From an uncultured Eubacteriales bacterium (GTDB lineage: Bacteria > Bacillota > Clostridia > Christensenellales > Aristaeellaceae): a stretch of DNA of 64,000 nt. The stretch covers positions 24,315-88,314 of the forward strand of contig CADBEB010000021.1 of NCBI GenBank assembly GCA_902793605.1. The letters run 5' to 3'. The notes under the pieces were generated by a model that was not told the DNA's origin, did not search any database, and saw only the letters and a list, made by a program, of their open reading frames with translations. Below, piece by piece: positions 8,787-17,183 of the stretch (the stretch's first letter is position 1; each line of letters opens with the position of its first letter). Position numbers and translations under genes: made by a program.

Positions 8787-9452
8787 CCACCGGCCTAGCC
8801 GGTGGCTTTTCATATGCGGGCATAGCCCTAGATTACTAGCTTGCGCCCTCGCAGGCGCAAATACGATCTGCCAACCGCGCAGGCTGTTACTTGCTACCCG
8901 TAAACGGGTTATCGCTGGACTTTTCCAACATTGTTAACTGCTCTCCCATCTTGTCTTCATCCAACTGGTGCCTGATGTATTCTGCAATCGCTTTCGTGTT
9001 CTTCCCGACTGTGTCCACATAATATCCTCTGCACCAGAATTCCCGGTTTCTATACTTGAACTTCAGTTCCCCGAATGCTCTTTCCCTTCAAGTATCCCAT
9101 AAAGCTTGACACTGCTACCTTCGGTGGGATGCTTACCAGCATGTGTATATGATCCGGGCATACTTCTGCTTCATGGATCTCTACACCCTTCCAATCACAT
9201 AGCTTCCTCAGTATCTTTCCGATTTTCCTCTTCTTCTCTCCATAAAACACCATCCTTCGATACTTCGGCGCAAACACTATATGATATTTGCAGTTCCATC
9301 TTGTGTGTGCTAAACTCTGTAAGTCGTTAGCCATCTAATGACCTCCTTTTGCGCCTTTGCAGTTGGCAGACCGCAGAGGCATTATAGCAAAAGGAGTTTC
9401 CCTATCATATGTAAAGCTATAAGCTTTCCCGAACCCCACGCCTAGCGTGGGG
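8787..9452 (-). mobile_element. IS200/IS605-type insertion sequence, decayed
   Basis: A tnpA remnant is flanked by the subterminal hairpins typical of this family: CCCCACG-CCTAG-CGTGGGG at 9434-9452 (5' side of tnpA) and CCACCGGC-CTA-GCCGGTGG at 8787-8805 (3' side). There are no terminal inverted repeats or target duplication, as expected for HUH/Y1 single-strand transposition. Exact cleavage sites cannot be set by eye. The element lies between ugd and the LRR gene terminator. Confidence 0.8.
8887..9334 (-). pseudogene. tnpA: IS200-type Y1 transposase TnpA, frameshifted
   Basis: The ATG at 9334 has GGAGG seven bases upstream. The first part keeps NCKYHIVFAPKYRR and the HUH motif CPDHIHMLV. 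After FMGYLKGKS the frame shifts and stops at 9050. The remainder continues in another frame (FKYRNREFWCRGYYVDTVG, then AEYIRHQ with the catalytic Tyr) to a TAA at 8887. Compared with the usual LKGKSSLMIFER...LKFKY order, about seven codons (~20 bases) are missing at the break, so the cause is a small deletion. HUH and Tyr are on separate frames, so the protein is inactive unless rescued in trans. Confidence 0.85.
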
Positions 9453-9463
9453 TTTTAGTGAAT

Positions 9464-9493
9464 CAAAAAGTCAGCGGTCCGAAGACCGCTGAC
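9464..9493 (-). terminator. Rho-independent terminator of the LRR/DUF4214 gene
   Basis: On the minus strand GTCAGCGGTC-TTCG-GACCGCTGAC forms a perfect 10-bp stem with a UUCG loop followed by TTTTTG. It starts about 15 bases after the stop codon at 9509. Confidence 0.9.
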
Positions 9494-9508
9494 TATTTAT
9501 GTTTTTTG

Positions 9509-11812
9509 TTACTGTTTCAGTCCGAACCGGGCCAGCAGATTGAACCACTCCTGGGAACCGAGGAAGCCGTTGTTAACCACTTCCCTGGAAACGCCCGAAT
9601 TCAGCTGTGCAAGCCATGCGGCAGTACCGGCAGGATCTCCATCCCGGTCGAAGTAGGTGTGATACAGTCTGTCGAGGAACTGCGCGTTGTTGAACTTCTT
9701 GGCGATAAATTCGTCAGAGAAGATGAATCCATGCGCAACCTGCGCAGCAGTCACCCGTCTGGTGATCAGCGCCTGGCACCAGCCTTCGATACCGATCGGA
9801 TCCCACGGCCGCTGCAGGCACTCGGTGTAGCACCGGGCAACGAAGGCCGTGATGTTCTCGTTCATATCCCTGAAGTAGGTCAGCTGGATCCAGCCGGGGG
9901 TCATCATGTAGTTGGCGCATACACCCAAGAATTCCTGGGATCCGCTGAAGCCGTTGATAACAGCATCCTTGGTCATACCGTTGTCGAACCGGGTCATCCA
10001 GTCGGCTTTTCCGATAGCATCGGAGGGACGGTTCAGCATCGTGTTGTATAAGATCTCGATAATTTCGCTCGGGGTCAGTTTCCGGTTGACGAACTCAATG
10101 CTGTCCGTAAATCTCTTGACGACCATCGCTGCGGGCATGCCGTTGAGGATCTCAGTGCACCATCCAAGCAGGCCGGCTTCTTCGGAAGGCCGGTTCAGGA
10201 TGAGGTTGTAGCAGCGTTCCACATAGTTACGGGTCAGCGTCGTGCAGAACCGGATCCCGGGATGGGTTTTCGCGTACTCATGGCAGGGGCCGTTCACGGG
10301 AGCCAGCAGAAATCCGGCAGTGCCCAGGGCATCCGCTGCAAGATAAGCGTCGGCGGGGCAGTCGTCATAGCGCATCCAGCCGTTGGCGGGCCTTCCCGCG
10401 AACGCGTTGGAGCCGATCGTCTTAACGGTACCCGGAATACGGATCATCGTCGCGCTGACGCAGTCGCTGAACGCTTCCTGGCCGATTTCGGTCACGCCGT
10501 TCGGGATCGCGATCTCTTTCACCAGCCTGCAGCCGGAGAAGGTGTTGTTCAGGATCTTCGTCGTGCCTGTCGGCAGATGCAGTGTCGTGGCTTGATTACA
10601 GTTCTGGAAAGCGTAGCCGCCGATCTGGGTCACACCGTCGGGGATCAGGATCTCCTGCAGCGTGGTACAGTTGGCAAAAGCGCTCACGCCAATGTTCTTC
10701 AGGCTGGCCGGGAATACGACATGCTTCAGGGCGCCGCAGTTGGCAAAAGCGCTGTTGCCGATGGAAACCAGGTTGGTTGTCAGCGCCAGGCCCTGCAGGG
10801 CAGCGCAGCCGTTGAAAGCATTGTTGCCGATCGTATCCAGGGCTTCCGGCAGAGTGAGGGCTTCCAGTTTAATGCAACCCATGAAGCATTCAGCCGGGAT
10901 GAAGACCGTGTTGTTGGCGATCGAAACGGATTTCAGGTTTGTACAATTCTTGAAGGCGCCGGCAGACAGATCCAGCGTCACGTTAGCCGGGATTGTAACA
11001 GACTCGATCAGTGTGTCTCCCGCAAAGGCGGTCTGGGAAAGGCCGACTACGTTGATTCCTTTGACAGACTGGGGGAACACGATCGTGGGAGTATTCTTCT
11101 CGAATCCGACGATCCAGCCGTCTTCATTGATAATGAAGGTGCCGTCGGAAGCGCCGCCCATCAGCTCGTCGTTCTTGTCTTCATCGACGATCTCCTCGTC
11201 GACGATCTCGTCATCGGCATCGCTGTTGGTGTTGGCGTCGTCAGTCTTGACTTCATCGATCTTGGCGTCGTCAGTCTTGGCGTCGTCGGCATCATCAGCA
11301 GCAGGTGCATCAGCAGCGGGAGCATCGGCAGTAGGCGCGTCAGCAGCGGGAGCGTCGGCAGCGGGAGCATCATCAGCGGGAGCATCGGCAGCAGGTGCGT
11401 CAGCAGCGGGAGCATCGGCAGCAGGTGCGTCAGCAGCAGGTGTGTCGGCAGCAGGTGCGTCGGCAGCAGGTGCGTCGGCAGCGGGAGCGTCGGCAGCAGG
11501 TGCGTCAGCAGCAGGTGCGTCAGCAGCAGGTGCGTCAGCAGCGGGAGCGTCAGCAGCGGGAGCGTCAGCAGCAGGTGCGTCAGCAGCAGGTGCGTCAGCA
11601 GCGGGAGCGTCAGCAGCAGGTGCGTCAGCAGCAGGTGCGTCAGCATCAGCAGCAGGTGCGTCAGCAGCGGGAGCGTCAGCAGCAGGTGCGTCGGCAGCAG
11701 GTGTGTCGACCGCAGGTGTGTCAGCAATAGGAGCATCATCGGTTGCAAACGCGGTCAGTCCGATGCTGCTCACCAGCAGGCACAGAGCCAAGAACAATGC
11801 AAGTTTCTTCAT
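9509..11812 (-). CDS. Exported Ala/Asp/Pro-repeat, BspA-type LRR and DUF4214 protein
   Basis: The 767-aa protein has four parts. Residues 1-23 are a signal peptide (KKLALFLALCLLVSSIGLTAFA). Residues 24-174 are a low-complexity PAADA repeat. Residues 175-222 are an acidic Asp/Glu/Lys linker. From about 223 to 520 there are roughly eight LRR_5/BspA repeats (for example AFANCTTLQEILIPDGV). The C-terminus (525-767) holds four DUF4214-type repeats, recognisable by NRPSDAIGKADW and DRDGDPAGTAAW. I chose ATG 11812 over the upstream ATG at 11848 because AAAGGGG precedes it and it starts the signal peptide. It has its own promoter and terminator. A surface adhesin or glycan-binding role is inferred. 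Confidence 0.85.
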   Translation of the reverse strand: MKKLALFLALCLLVSSIGLTAFATDDAPIADTPAVDTPAADAPAADAPAADAPAADADAPAADAPAADAPAADAPAADAPAADAPAADAPAADAPAADAPAADAPAADAPAADAPAADAPAADTPAADAPAADAPAADAPAADAPADDAPAADAPAADAPTADAPAADAPAADDADDAKTDDAKIDEVKTDDANTNSDADDEIVDEEIVDEDKNDELMGGASDGTFIINEDGWIVGFEKNTPTIVFPQSVKGINVVGLSQTAFAGDTLIESVTIPANVTLDLSAGAFKNCTNLKSVSIANNTVFIPAECFMGCIKLEALTLPEALDTIGNNAFNGCAALQGLALTTNLVSIGNSAFANCGALKHVVFPASLKNIGVSAFANCTTLQEILIPDGVTQIGGYAFQNCNQATTLHLPTGTTKILNNTFSGCRLVKEIAIPNGVTEIGQEAFSDCVSATMIRIPGTVKTIGSNAFAGRPANGWMRYDDCPADAYLAADALGTAGFLLAPVNGPCHEYAKTHPGIRFCTTLTRNYVERCYNLILNRPSEEAGLLGWCTEILNGMPAAMVVKRFTDSIEFVNRKLTPSEIIEILYNTMLNRPSDAIGKADWMTRFDNGMTKDAVINGFSGSQEFLGVCANYMMTPGWIQLTYFRDMNENITAFVARCYTECLQRPWDPIGIEGWCQALITRRVTAAQVAHGFIFSDEFIAKKFNNAQFLDRLYHTYFDRDGDPAGTAAWLAQLNSGVSREVVNNGFLGSQEWFNLLARFGLKQ
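11290..11740. repeat. 15-bp coding minisatellite (PAADA tract)
   Basis: About 30 units of a 15-bp sequence such as GCAGCAGGTGCGTCA (plus strand) alternate with GCGGGAGCGTC variants and encode Pro-Ala-Ala-Asp-Ala. The array is in frame throughout. Some units break the pattern (ADADAP, DTPAAD, DDAPAAD), which shows past gain or loss of repeats. Confidence 0.9.
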
Positions 11813-11908
11813 GTTACCGTTCCCCTTTTCTAAATTGTTTTTAAACAAGTCCTCCTGCGGGACTTTGCGTCCAACGTGTCAGAAAGCCCTGTTAAACGGG
11901 ATGTGAGA

Positions 11909-11937
11909 ATTATATTCGATTGCGAAATAGTTTTCAA
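11909..11937 (-). promoter_or_regulatory. Strong sigma-70-type promoter for the LRR/DUF4214 gene
   Basis: TTGAAA (11937-11932) and a perfect TATAAT (11914-11909) on the minus strand are 17 bases apart. This gives a ~90-base leader. The leader can fold AAGTCC-cgcagga-GGACTT and contains GGACGCAAAG, which recalls part of the GEMM-I motif but lacks its partner helices. Confidence 0.75.
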
Positions 11938-12104
11938 GCGACCGTTTACGCTTTCTTCACAGTTTCGAAATACTTTGGGTCAATTTTGGTGTGTCGCTCT
12001 TCATTTCCGGTTCTTTTTCCACAATATTTTGTGTTTTCAGTCACACCTTACAATTTTGTTTATTATTTATTACTTTTTTGTCATCTTTTGGAAGAACCTC
12101 CCCC

Positions 12105-12284
12105 ATGTCATTTCGACCGAAGCGAAGCGTAGTGGAGAAATCTCCCCTCGTGTCATTTCGACCGAAGCAAAGCGTAGTGGAGAAATCTCCCCCCCGTGTC
12201 ATTTCGACCGAAGCGAAGCGTAGTGGAGAAATCTCCCCTCGTGTCATTTCGAGCGGAACGCAGTGGAGTCGAGAAATCTCCCTC
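12105..12284. repeat. Four tandem GTGTCATTTCGACC...AGAAATCTCC repeats
   Basis: Copies begin at about 12105, 12150, 12196 and 12241, spaced about 45 bp. The first three are nearly identical (GAAGCGAAGCGTAGTGGAG core, one with GCAAAGC); the fourth is the GAGCGGAACGCAGTGGAGTCGAG subtype. The 11938-12104 stretch before the array is AT-rich and holds no gene. Confidence 0.9.
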
Positions 12285-12286
12285 CG

Positions 12287-13465
12287 TTACCCCTCGCCGC
12301 CAAAATCACTGATAAATCCCTTATATTTCCCGATGATCGCGTCCCAGCTGTAATCTTCCCTGACATATTTCTCGCCGTTCCGGCGCATCTGCCGGTAGGC
12401 CCCCGGGTGGTTCTGCAGCCATTTCAGCCCTTCCGCGAACACCCCGTAGCTCTCAAACCAGAGCCCGGCTTTACTCCGCTCGCAGTGCCCCTTCAGCACC
12501 TCGCAGTATCCGCTGACCAGCACTGGCCGGCCCATCATCATGCTCTCCAGCACCACCATGCTCAGGCTCTCAAACCGGCTGTGCAGCACCAGCGCGAAGG
12601 CCTCCTTCATCACCGCCAGCTTCATTTCGTCGCTCACAAAGCCCAGCGGGATGATGTCGTCCTCCTCCGGGATCTCCATCACCGGCTTGCCCATCAGCAC
12701 CAGCTTCAGGTCCCCGCCGTTCTCCTGCTTGTACCGCCGGAAGTATTCGAACATCTCCCCGCAACCCTTGCTCGGGTCGATCCGCCCCGCGTAGACCAGG
12801 TACTTCTGCCCCCGCAGCCCCTCCGGGATTTCCGGCAGCTCGCCTTCCGGCATGTCCATCCCGATGCCGGTCACCGTCTCCGGCTTGCCGCACACCGCCG
12901 GGAACCGCATCCTTGCGAACGCCCGCTCCTCCGGCGTCAGCCAGACCAGGCCTTTCGCCGCCCCGAACACCTTCTCGTAGTGCCGCAGGTACACCGGCGC
13001 CTCGTCGTGGGTCGTCGGGATCAGCGCCGCGTTCTCAAATCCCAGCGGCATCCCCGTCGCCGTCAGGTAGTACAGGTACGTCATGAAGAACACGACCCGG
13101 TATTCCCCGTGCTCCTTCTGCAGGGCCCTGATCACCTCCGGGCAGCAGGGCCCCTGCTCCTCGATCCATTTCTGCTCGTCCCGGTCCGTGTGCCCTTCCG
13201 GGCCGAACACCTTCGCGCTGATCCGGTCGAACCGCTCCTGCTTCCGTTCCTTCCGGACTGGCCACCGCTTCACCCGCACGCCGTTGATCGTTTCCTCCCC
13301 GGCCGGGTAGTGGTTCGCCCACGTGGTGTAGTCCAGCGCGCACGTCGTGTAGACCGTCACCTCATAGTACTCCGCCAGCCGCTCCGCGACCTGCCGGCAA
13401 TACAGCTCCGATCCCCCGTTCACTTCCAGCCCATACCGCTGGCACACAAATGCGATCTTCTCCAT
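12287..13465 (-). CDS. GT4 glycosyltransferase
   Basis: The 392-aa GT-B enzyme starts with EKIAFVCQRYGLEVNGGSELYCRQ, the family-4 acceptor-domain opening with the Gly-Gly-Ser loop. The C-terminal half has YLVYAGRIDPSKGCGEMFEYF and SRFESLSMVVLESMMMGRPVLVSG, the E-x7-E donor motif. I chose ATG 13465 (GGGAAGG upstream) over the longer frame to 13507, whose extra residues fall in a GTGTCAT repeat. It is paralogous in layout to the next gene (13576-14754). Position in the Wzm/Wzt, GDP-D-rhamnose block suggests D-rhamnosyl transfer (compare WbpX/Y/Z), which is inference. Confidence 0.88.
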   Translation of the reverse strand: MEKIAFVCQRYGLEVNGGSELYCRQVAERLAEYYEVTVYTTCALDYTTWANHYPAGEETINGVRVKRWPVRKERKQERFDRISAKVFGPEGHTDRDEQKWIEEQGPCCPEVIRALQKEHGEYRVVFFMTYLYYLTATGMPLGFENAALIPTTHDEAPVYLRHYEKVFGAAKGLVWLTPEERAFARMRFPAVCGKPETVTGIGMDMPEGELPEIPEGLRGQKYLVYAGRIDPSKGCGEMFEYFRRYKQENGGDLKLVLMGKPVMEIPEEDDIIPLGFVSDEMKLAVMKEAFALVLHSRFESLSMVVLESMMMGRPVLVSGYCEVLKGHCERSKAGLWFESYGVFAEGLKWLQNHPGAYRQMRRNGEKYVREDYSWDAIIGKYKGFISDFGGEG

Positions 13466-13479
13466 CAGCAAACCTTCCC

Positions 13480-13546
13480 GTGTCATCCCGAGCGCAGCCC
13501 AGGGCAAATCTCACCGTGTCATCCCGAGCGAAGTCGAGGGATCTCC
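13480..13546. repeat. Two GTGTCATCCCGAGC repeats
   Basis: Copy 1 (13480-13512) ends CAGCCCAGGGCAAATCTC. Copy 2 (13516-13546) is the short GAGCGAAGTCGAGGGATCTCC form. Copy 1 overlaps the extended frame of the upstream part of the glycosyltransferase gene, which supports the shorter start. Confidence 0.8.
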
Positions 13547-13575
13547 TTCGTATCCCTGACCGTACCAAATCTTTT

Positions 13576-14754
13576 TTACCCCAGGTGCTTGAAATACTCT
13601 ATATACCTCTGGGTAATAACTCCCCAATCGAAGTGCTCAAGCACATACCGTCTCCCATTCTCCCCCATCTTCTCCGCTTCGTCTTTCTTCTCCGTCAGCT
13701 TCTTCAGCCCTTCCTCAAACTCCTCATAACTCCCAAAACAAATCCCTCCTTGTGCCTGCTCAACAAAACCTTTTGTGACAGCACAAGCACCGTTCACCAT
13801 CACCGGCCTCCCGGCCAGCCAGCTCTCCATGATCACGATCGAGAAGCTCTCCATCTCGCTCGGGTTGCAAAACACCTCCGCCGCCCCGTACGCGTCATAC
13901 TTGTCCTGCCGGTCCACAAACCCCAGGTCGATGATGTTCTCCTGATCCGGGATCTCAACCTTCCCTCCGCCGATGAGCACCAGCTTCAGCTCCGTCCCCG
14001 GGTTCTTCTCCCGGTATTCCGTAAAGTACCGGATCAGCAGATCCACCCGCTTCCCGGTATCCTTCCGCCCGGCGTACAGGATGAACGGCGCTTCGATCCC
14101 GTATTTCTTCCGGAACCGCTCCCCGTCCGCCTGCCAGTCGGTTTCCATCCCGATGCCGAACGTCGTGAAGGTCTCCCCCTTCACCCCGTACAGCTTCTCC
14201 GCCAGCAGCCGCTCCGGCTCCGCGTTGAAGATCATCCCGCGCACTTTCGAAAACGCTTCCCGGAAGCACTCCATATACGCGTAGCTCTCGTCGTGAAGGC
14301 AGGGGATCAGGATGCTCTTCTCCGGCCACACCCGGCATCCGTAGTATGTCGTCCCGAACATGTACGGGATGAACACAAACAGCCCGTAGTCCTTCCCATA
14401 CCGCCGGAGGAAGCTGTACAGCCGCTTGCTGTTCACCATCTCCTTGCAGAAGGTCTTTTCCTCTTCCGGCGTCAGCCTTTCCCCGGCCATCAGCTTCCCG
14501 TTCACTCGGTCAAACGCGGCGGTATCCCGTTTCCGCACCCGGAAGCGCCGCACCGGGATCCCGGCTTCCTCCGTTACCCCCGGCTTATGGAAGTTCCGGT
14601 TCCAGTCGCTCGCGAAGCACTCCACGCAGGTCGTCAGCACTTCCACTTCCACCCCTGCGTCCTTCAGGTGGTGCACCACCCCCCGCAGCTCCGCTTCCGC
14701 GCCGCCTCCGATCTTCTCCCCGTACCACGGAATCACAAACCCGATCTTCTTCAT
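13576..14754 (-). CDS. GT4 glycosyltransferase
   Basis: This 392-aa GT-B protein begins KKIGFVIPWYGEKIGGGAEAELR, with a Gly-rich acceptor loop. The donor half contains FILYAGRKDTGKRVDLLIRYF and NPSEMESFSIVIMESWLAGRPVMVNG with the E-x7-E pair. Same length and organisation as the gene at 12287, so the pair probably arose by duplication. It sits in the ABC-exporter block. A processive or alternating D-rhamnosyl role is possible by analogy with A-band clusters but unproven. Confidence 0.88.
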   Translation of the reverse strand: MKKIGFVIPWYGEKIGGGAEAELRGVVHHLKDAGVEVEVLTTCVECFASDWNRNFHKPGVTEEAGIPVRRFRVRKRDTAAFDRVNGKLMAGERLTPEEEKTFCKEMVNSKRLYSFLRRYGKDYGLFVFIPYMFGTTYYGCRVWPEKSILIPCLHDESYAYMECFREAFSKVRGMIFNAEPERLLAEKLYGVKGETFTTFGIGMETDWQADGERFRKKYGIEAPFILYAGRKDTGKRVDLLIRYFTEYREKNPGTELKLVLIGGGKVEIPDQENIIDLGFVDRQDKYDAYGAAEVFCNPSEMESFSIVIMESWLAGRPVMVNGACAVTKGFVEQAQGGICFGSYEEFEEGLKKLTEKKDEAEKMGENGRRYVLEHFDWGVITQRYIEYFKHLG

Positions 14755-14808
14755 CTAACCCCTCAAACGAAATCCCCAAAAACCTCTCACTGCCCGTCAA
14801 CTCGCACA

Positions 14809-14884
14809 GCGTGGTACTGTGGGGACGGTTCGTGGAGTCACACTTTACGTGGGACGGAAGGAACCGTCCCCATCCGTACCACGC
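14809..14884. repeat. Palindromic GGGACGGTTC element, copy 4
   Basis: Outer arms are GCGTGGTAC/GTACCACGC, inner arms GGGGACGGTTC/GAACCGTCCCC, with centre GTCACACTTTACGTGGGACG. This centre is identical in copies 6 and 7, defining a subfamily distinct from copies 1, 2 and 5. Confidence 0.88.
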
Positions 14885-14913
14885 CTCCATCACGTAGCAC
14901 TACTGCACCCTTC

Positions 14914-15990
14914 TCAACCCCCAATTATCTTCCCCAGACACTTCTTCATCCTCTCACTGACCACTTCATAACTGAACTTCTTCAGCTGCTTCTCTCTTTC
15001 AATCTTAAGGGCATCCCTTAACCTTTCATCCCTCACAACCCGATCGATCGCCGCAGCGGCCACCGCCGGATCACTATCCTCCAGCAGCAGTCCTGCTCCT
15101 CCCATCGTCCCCGGCACCGCCGCCGCCCGCAACGCCACAATCGGTTTCCCGAAGTACATCGCCTCAATGATTGGCACGCAGAACCCCTCATGCTCGCTCA
15201 TGCACACAAACACATCCGCCAGCCGATAATACGCCAGGATCGCCCGGAAACTGATCTGCCCCGGGAAGATCACGCTGTCCTCAATCCCCAGCGCCTTCAC
15301 ATACCCCTGCAGCCGCCCCAGGTAACTCTCCATCCCCGTGCTGCTCCCTACCAGGAACAGCCGGCTCTTCGGATTGTAGTACTTCCGGTAGTACCGGAAC
15401 GCCCGGATCACGTTCTCCTGCTTCTTATTCGGGGCGATCCGCCCGACGAACAGCAGGTTCGTGATCCCGTCCCCCTGGTATTTCTTCAGGACATCCTTAT
15501 CCGGTTCCCTGTCGTAGTCCTCCAGCGGGATCACGATCGGGCACACGTCGATCGGGCATTTGAACCCGAGCCTCCGCATGTCCTGCCGGTTGAAGTCGCT
15601 GTCCGCGATCCCGTATGGGAACGCCCGGGCAATCAGCTGCATCTCCTGCAGCCCGCTCATCGCCCGTGCGACCGCTTGTTCGTTATATCCCCGGAAGAAC
15701 TCCGGCGGCGTGATGTTGTGATACCGCATCACTTTCCGCCCGCCGAGCCGCGGCACCCACATGTTCAGCGGGTCACCGGTCGATCCGTGGTAGATCAGCA
15801 GATCCTCGTCCTCGAGCTCCGGCATCTCCCGCATCGGCTTCACGCTGCCGGCCGGTAGGCGGTCGTCGATGTTCTCGGCATAGTTCTCCGTCTCGATCCC
15901 CATCTCCCGGATCATCTGCCGGATCGCCAGCGTATCGTTGCTCACCGCGTCCCCGAAAGACATCGTCGGTAGCAGCTGAATAATCTTCAT
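14914..15990 (-). CDS. GT4 glycosyltransferase
   Basis: The 358-aa GT-B enzyme starts MKIIQLLPTMSFGDAVSND. The donor-binding half has LLFVGRIAPNKKQENVIRAF and VCMSEHEGFCVPIIEAMYFGKPIVAL, the family-4 E-x7-E motif. AGGAG lies five bases before the ATG. It is the third GT4 gene downstream of wzt. Three GTs with Wzm/Wzt and GDP-D-rhamnose genes match the gene content of Pseudomonas A-band clusters; specificity is inferred. Confidence 0.88.
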   Translation of the reverse strand: MKIIQLLPTMSFGDAVSNDTLAIRQMIREMGIETENYAENIDDRLPAGSVKPMREMPELEDEDLLIYHGSTGDPLNMWVPRLGGRKVMRYHNITPPEFFRGYNEQAVARAMSGLQEMQLIARAFPYGIADSDFNRQDMRRLGFKCPIDVCPIVIPLEDYDREPDKDVLKKYQGDGITNLLFVGRIAPNKKQENVIRAFRYYRKYYNPKSRLFLVGSSTGMESYLGRLQGYVKALGIEDSVIFPGQISFRAILAYYRLADVFVCMSEHEGFCVPIIEAMYFGKPIVALRAAAVPGTMGGAGLLLEDSDPAVAAAAIDRVVRDERLRDALKIEREKQLKKFSYEVVSERMKKCLGKIIGG

Positions 15991-16029
15991 TGAAACTCCT
16001 AAACAATAAATACTTTGGCCGAAGGGGTT

Positions 16030-16056
16030 TAAGGGGGCGATCGGAAAGCCCCCTTA
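16030..16056 (-). repeat. GATCGGAAA-loop hairpin, copy B
   Basis: Stem TAAGGGGGC/GCCCCCTTA (9 bp) around GATCGGAAA. The right arm includes the TAA stop codon of the acyltransferase gene ending at 16054. GGCCGAAGGGGTT lies immediately to the left, as in copy A. Confidence 0.75.
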
Positions 16057-17139
16057 GAAATCTGGCATTTCATCAGAAGAAGCATGTTTCTTTGCTTCTT
16101 CTTTGATCTCTCTCATGATGGCGTCAATATCGATCTCCGTCTCCTCGTCCGTATCCTCTTCCTGCTTCTCCCGGTCGCCTTCCTCCACGGCCCTCAAAGC
16201 AATGAAGACCTTCTCTCCCTGCTCCCGGATCAGTTCGATCTCGCTCAGCACGCCTTCCGTAACCGGCAGTTCAATGATCTTCTGCCCTTCGCTCGCCTTC
16301 AGCTCGATGACCGTTTCCCCTTCGGGGCCCGTCACGCGGATGACGCCCTTTTCCATCCCTTCCCGCCGGTACTGCATGAGCCATTCTGCGCGGTCGGTCA
16401 GGATCTTCCCTTTTGTTTTATACAGCCAGTATCCGGGTGTTTCCGTCAGTCCGGGAATTCGTTCTCCCCAGCCTTCCGTGAACAGGATCCCTTCGCTCCT
16501 GGCGAAGATTTCCTGCACCGCCGGGTTCTCCGGGCTCGTCTCCTGCGGGTCGATCGCCTTGATCTGCTTCGCAGGCACCCCGCCCCAGATCGTATTCGCC
16601 GGCACTTCCGTCCCCGGCGTTACCACCGCGCCGGCGGCGATCACTGCGTTGTCCCCGATCTTACACGGCCCGAGAATCGTGCATCCGCTCGCCAGCCATA
16701 CGCCTTTGCCGATCTCGATATCGCTGTTTTCCCGGATTTCCGCGTCCCGCCGCAGCGTTCCCGTCAGCTGCGGATCGTGACTTCCCGTCAGGATGCTCAC
16801 GCCGGACCCGGCGAAGGTCGCCTCGCCGATTTTGATCCTCCCGCTGTTCGTGTTGAAGAAGCAGGTGAACACCTTCGCCGTCTCGTCAATCTCCAGCCGG
16901 TCCGGATCACCCCACACCGTCGGTGTGATGCTCAACCTGCGGTTCAGCCGCCTCAGTTCTTCCCCGTTTTCATACAGCTGGTCGAAAAACCAGTTAAAGT
17001 CCATCCGGCTCAGCCGCTCACGAAACCCTCGGTCCACATCACCGATCCGGTCGTTCACATTCGCGATCCGGTTCGCCAGTTCGTCAAACCGCCCCGGCGC
17101 ATGCAGGAACGCTCCAATGATCTTCTTGATCTTACCCAT
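16054..17139 (-). CDS. Hexapeptide-repeat O-acyltransferase with long C-terminal extension
   Basis: The 361-aa protein has a short coiled N-terminus (1-75), then a left-handed beta-helix acetyltransferase domain (about 80-200): IGEATFAGSGVSILTGSHD, IGKGVWLASGCTILGPCKIGDNAVIAAGAVV and NTIWGGVPAK, which ends the fold. The remaining ~160 residues are unusual for this family, partly beta-rich and ending in a very acidic tail (EEDTDEETEIDID). It sits directly downstream of wzt. It may acetylate the polymer or cap its non-reducing end for Wzt recognition; that is inference. Confidence 0.8.
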   Translation of the reverse strand: MGKIKKIIGAFLHAPGRFDELANRIANVNDRIGDVDRGFRERLSRMDFNWFFDQLYENGEELRRLNRRLSITPTVWGDPDRLEIDETAKVFTCFFNTNSGRIKIGEATFAGSGVSILTGSHDPQLTGTLRRDAEIRENSDIEIGKGVWLASGCTILGPCKIGDNAVIAAGAVVTPGTEVPANTIWGGVPAKQIKAIDPQETSPENPAVQEIFARSEGILFTEGWGERIPGLTETPGYWLYKTKGKILTDRAEWLMQYRREGMEKGVIRVTGPEGETVIELKASEGQKIIELPVTEGVLSEIELIREQGEKVFIALRAVEEGDREKQEEDTDEETEIDIDAIMREIKEEAKKHASSDEMPDF

Positions 17140-17183
17140 TAGACAACCTTTCTAATCATATAATAATTTGTCGCCGAAGGTTT

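Noticed and set aside
10262..11833. Long plus-strand frame opposite the LRR gene, rich in Ser/Arg/Gly repeats.
   Set aside because: It is the antisense read of the PAADA minisatellite and LRR region, without a ribosome site or signal. The minus-strand gene has promoter, terminator and recognised domains.
11815..11905. Possible c-di-GMP-I (GEMM) riboswitch in the leader of the LRR/DUF4214 gene, because of GGACGCAAAG.
   Set aside because: Only the GGACGCAAAG(T)CC piece is present. The matching GGGCAAACC-type strand, the second helix with its receptor and the closing stem are not found in the ~90-base leader.
12105..12284. CRISPR array, because of regular ~45-bp spacing of four repeats.
   Set aside because: The repeats are almost head to tail with no unique spacers, belong to a family dispersed through the window, and no cas gene is present.
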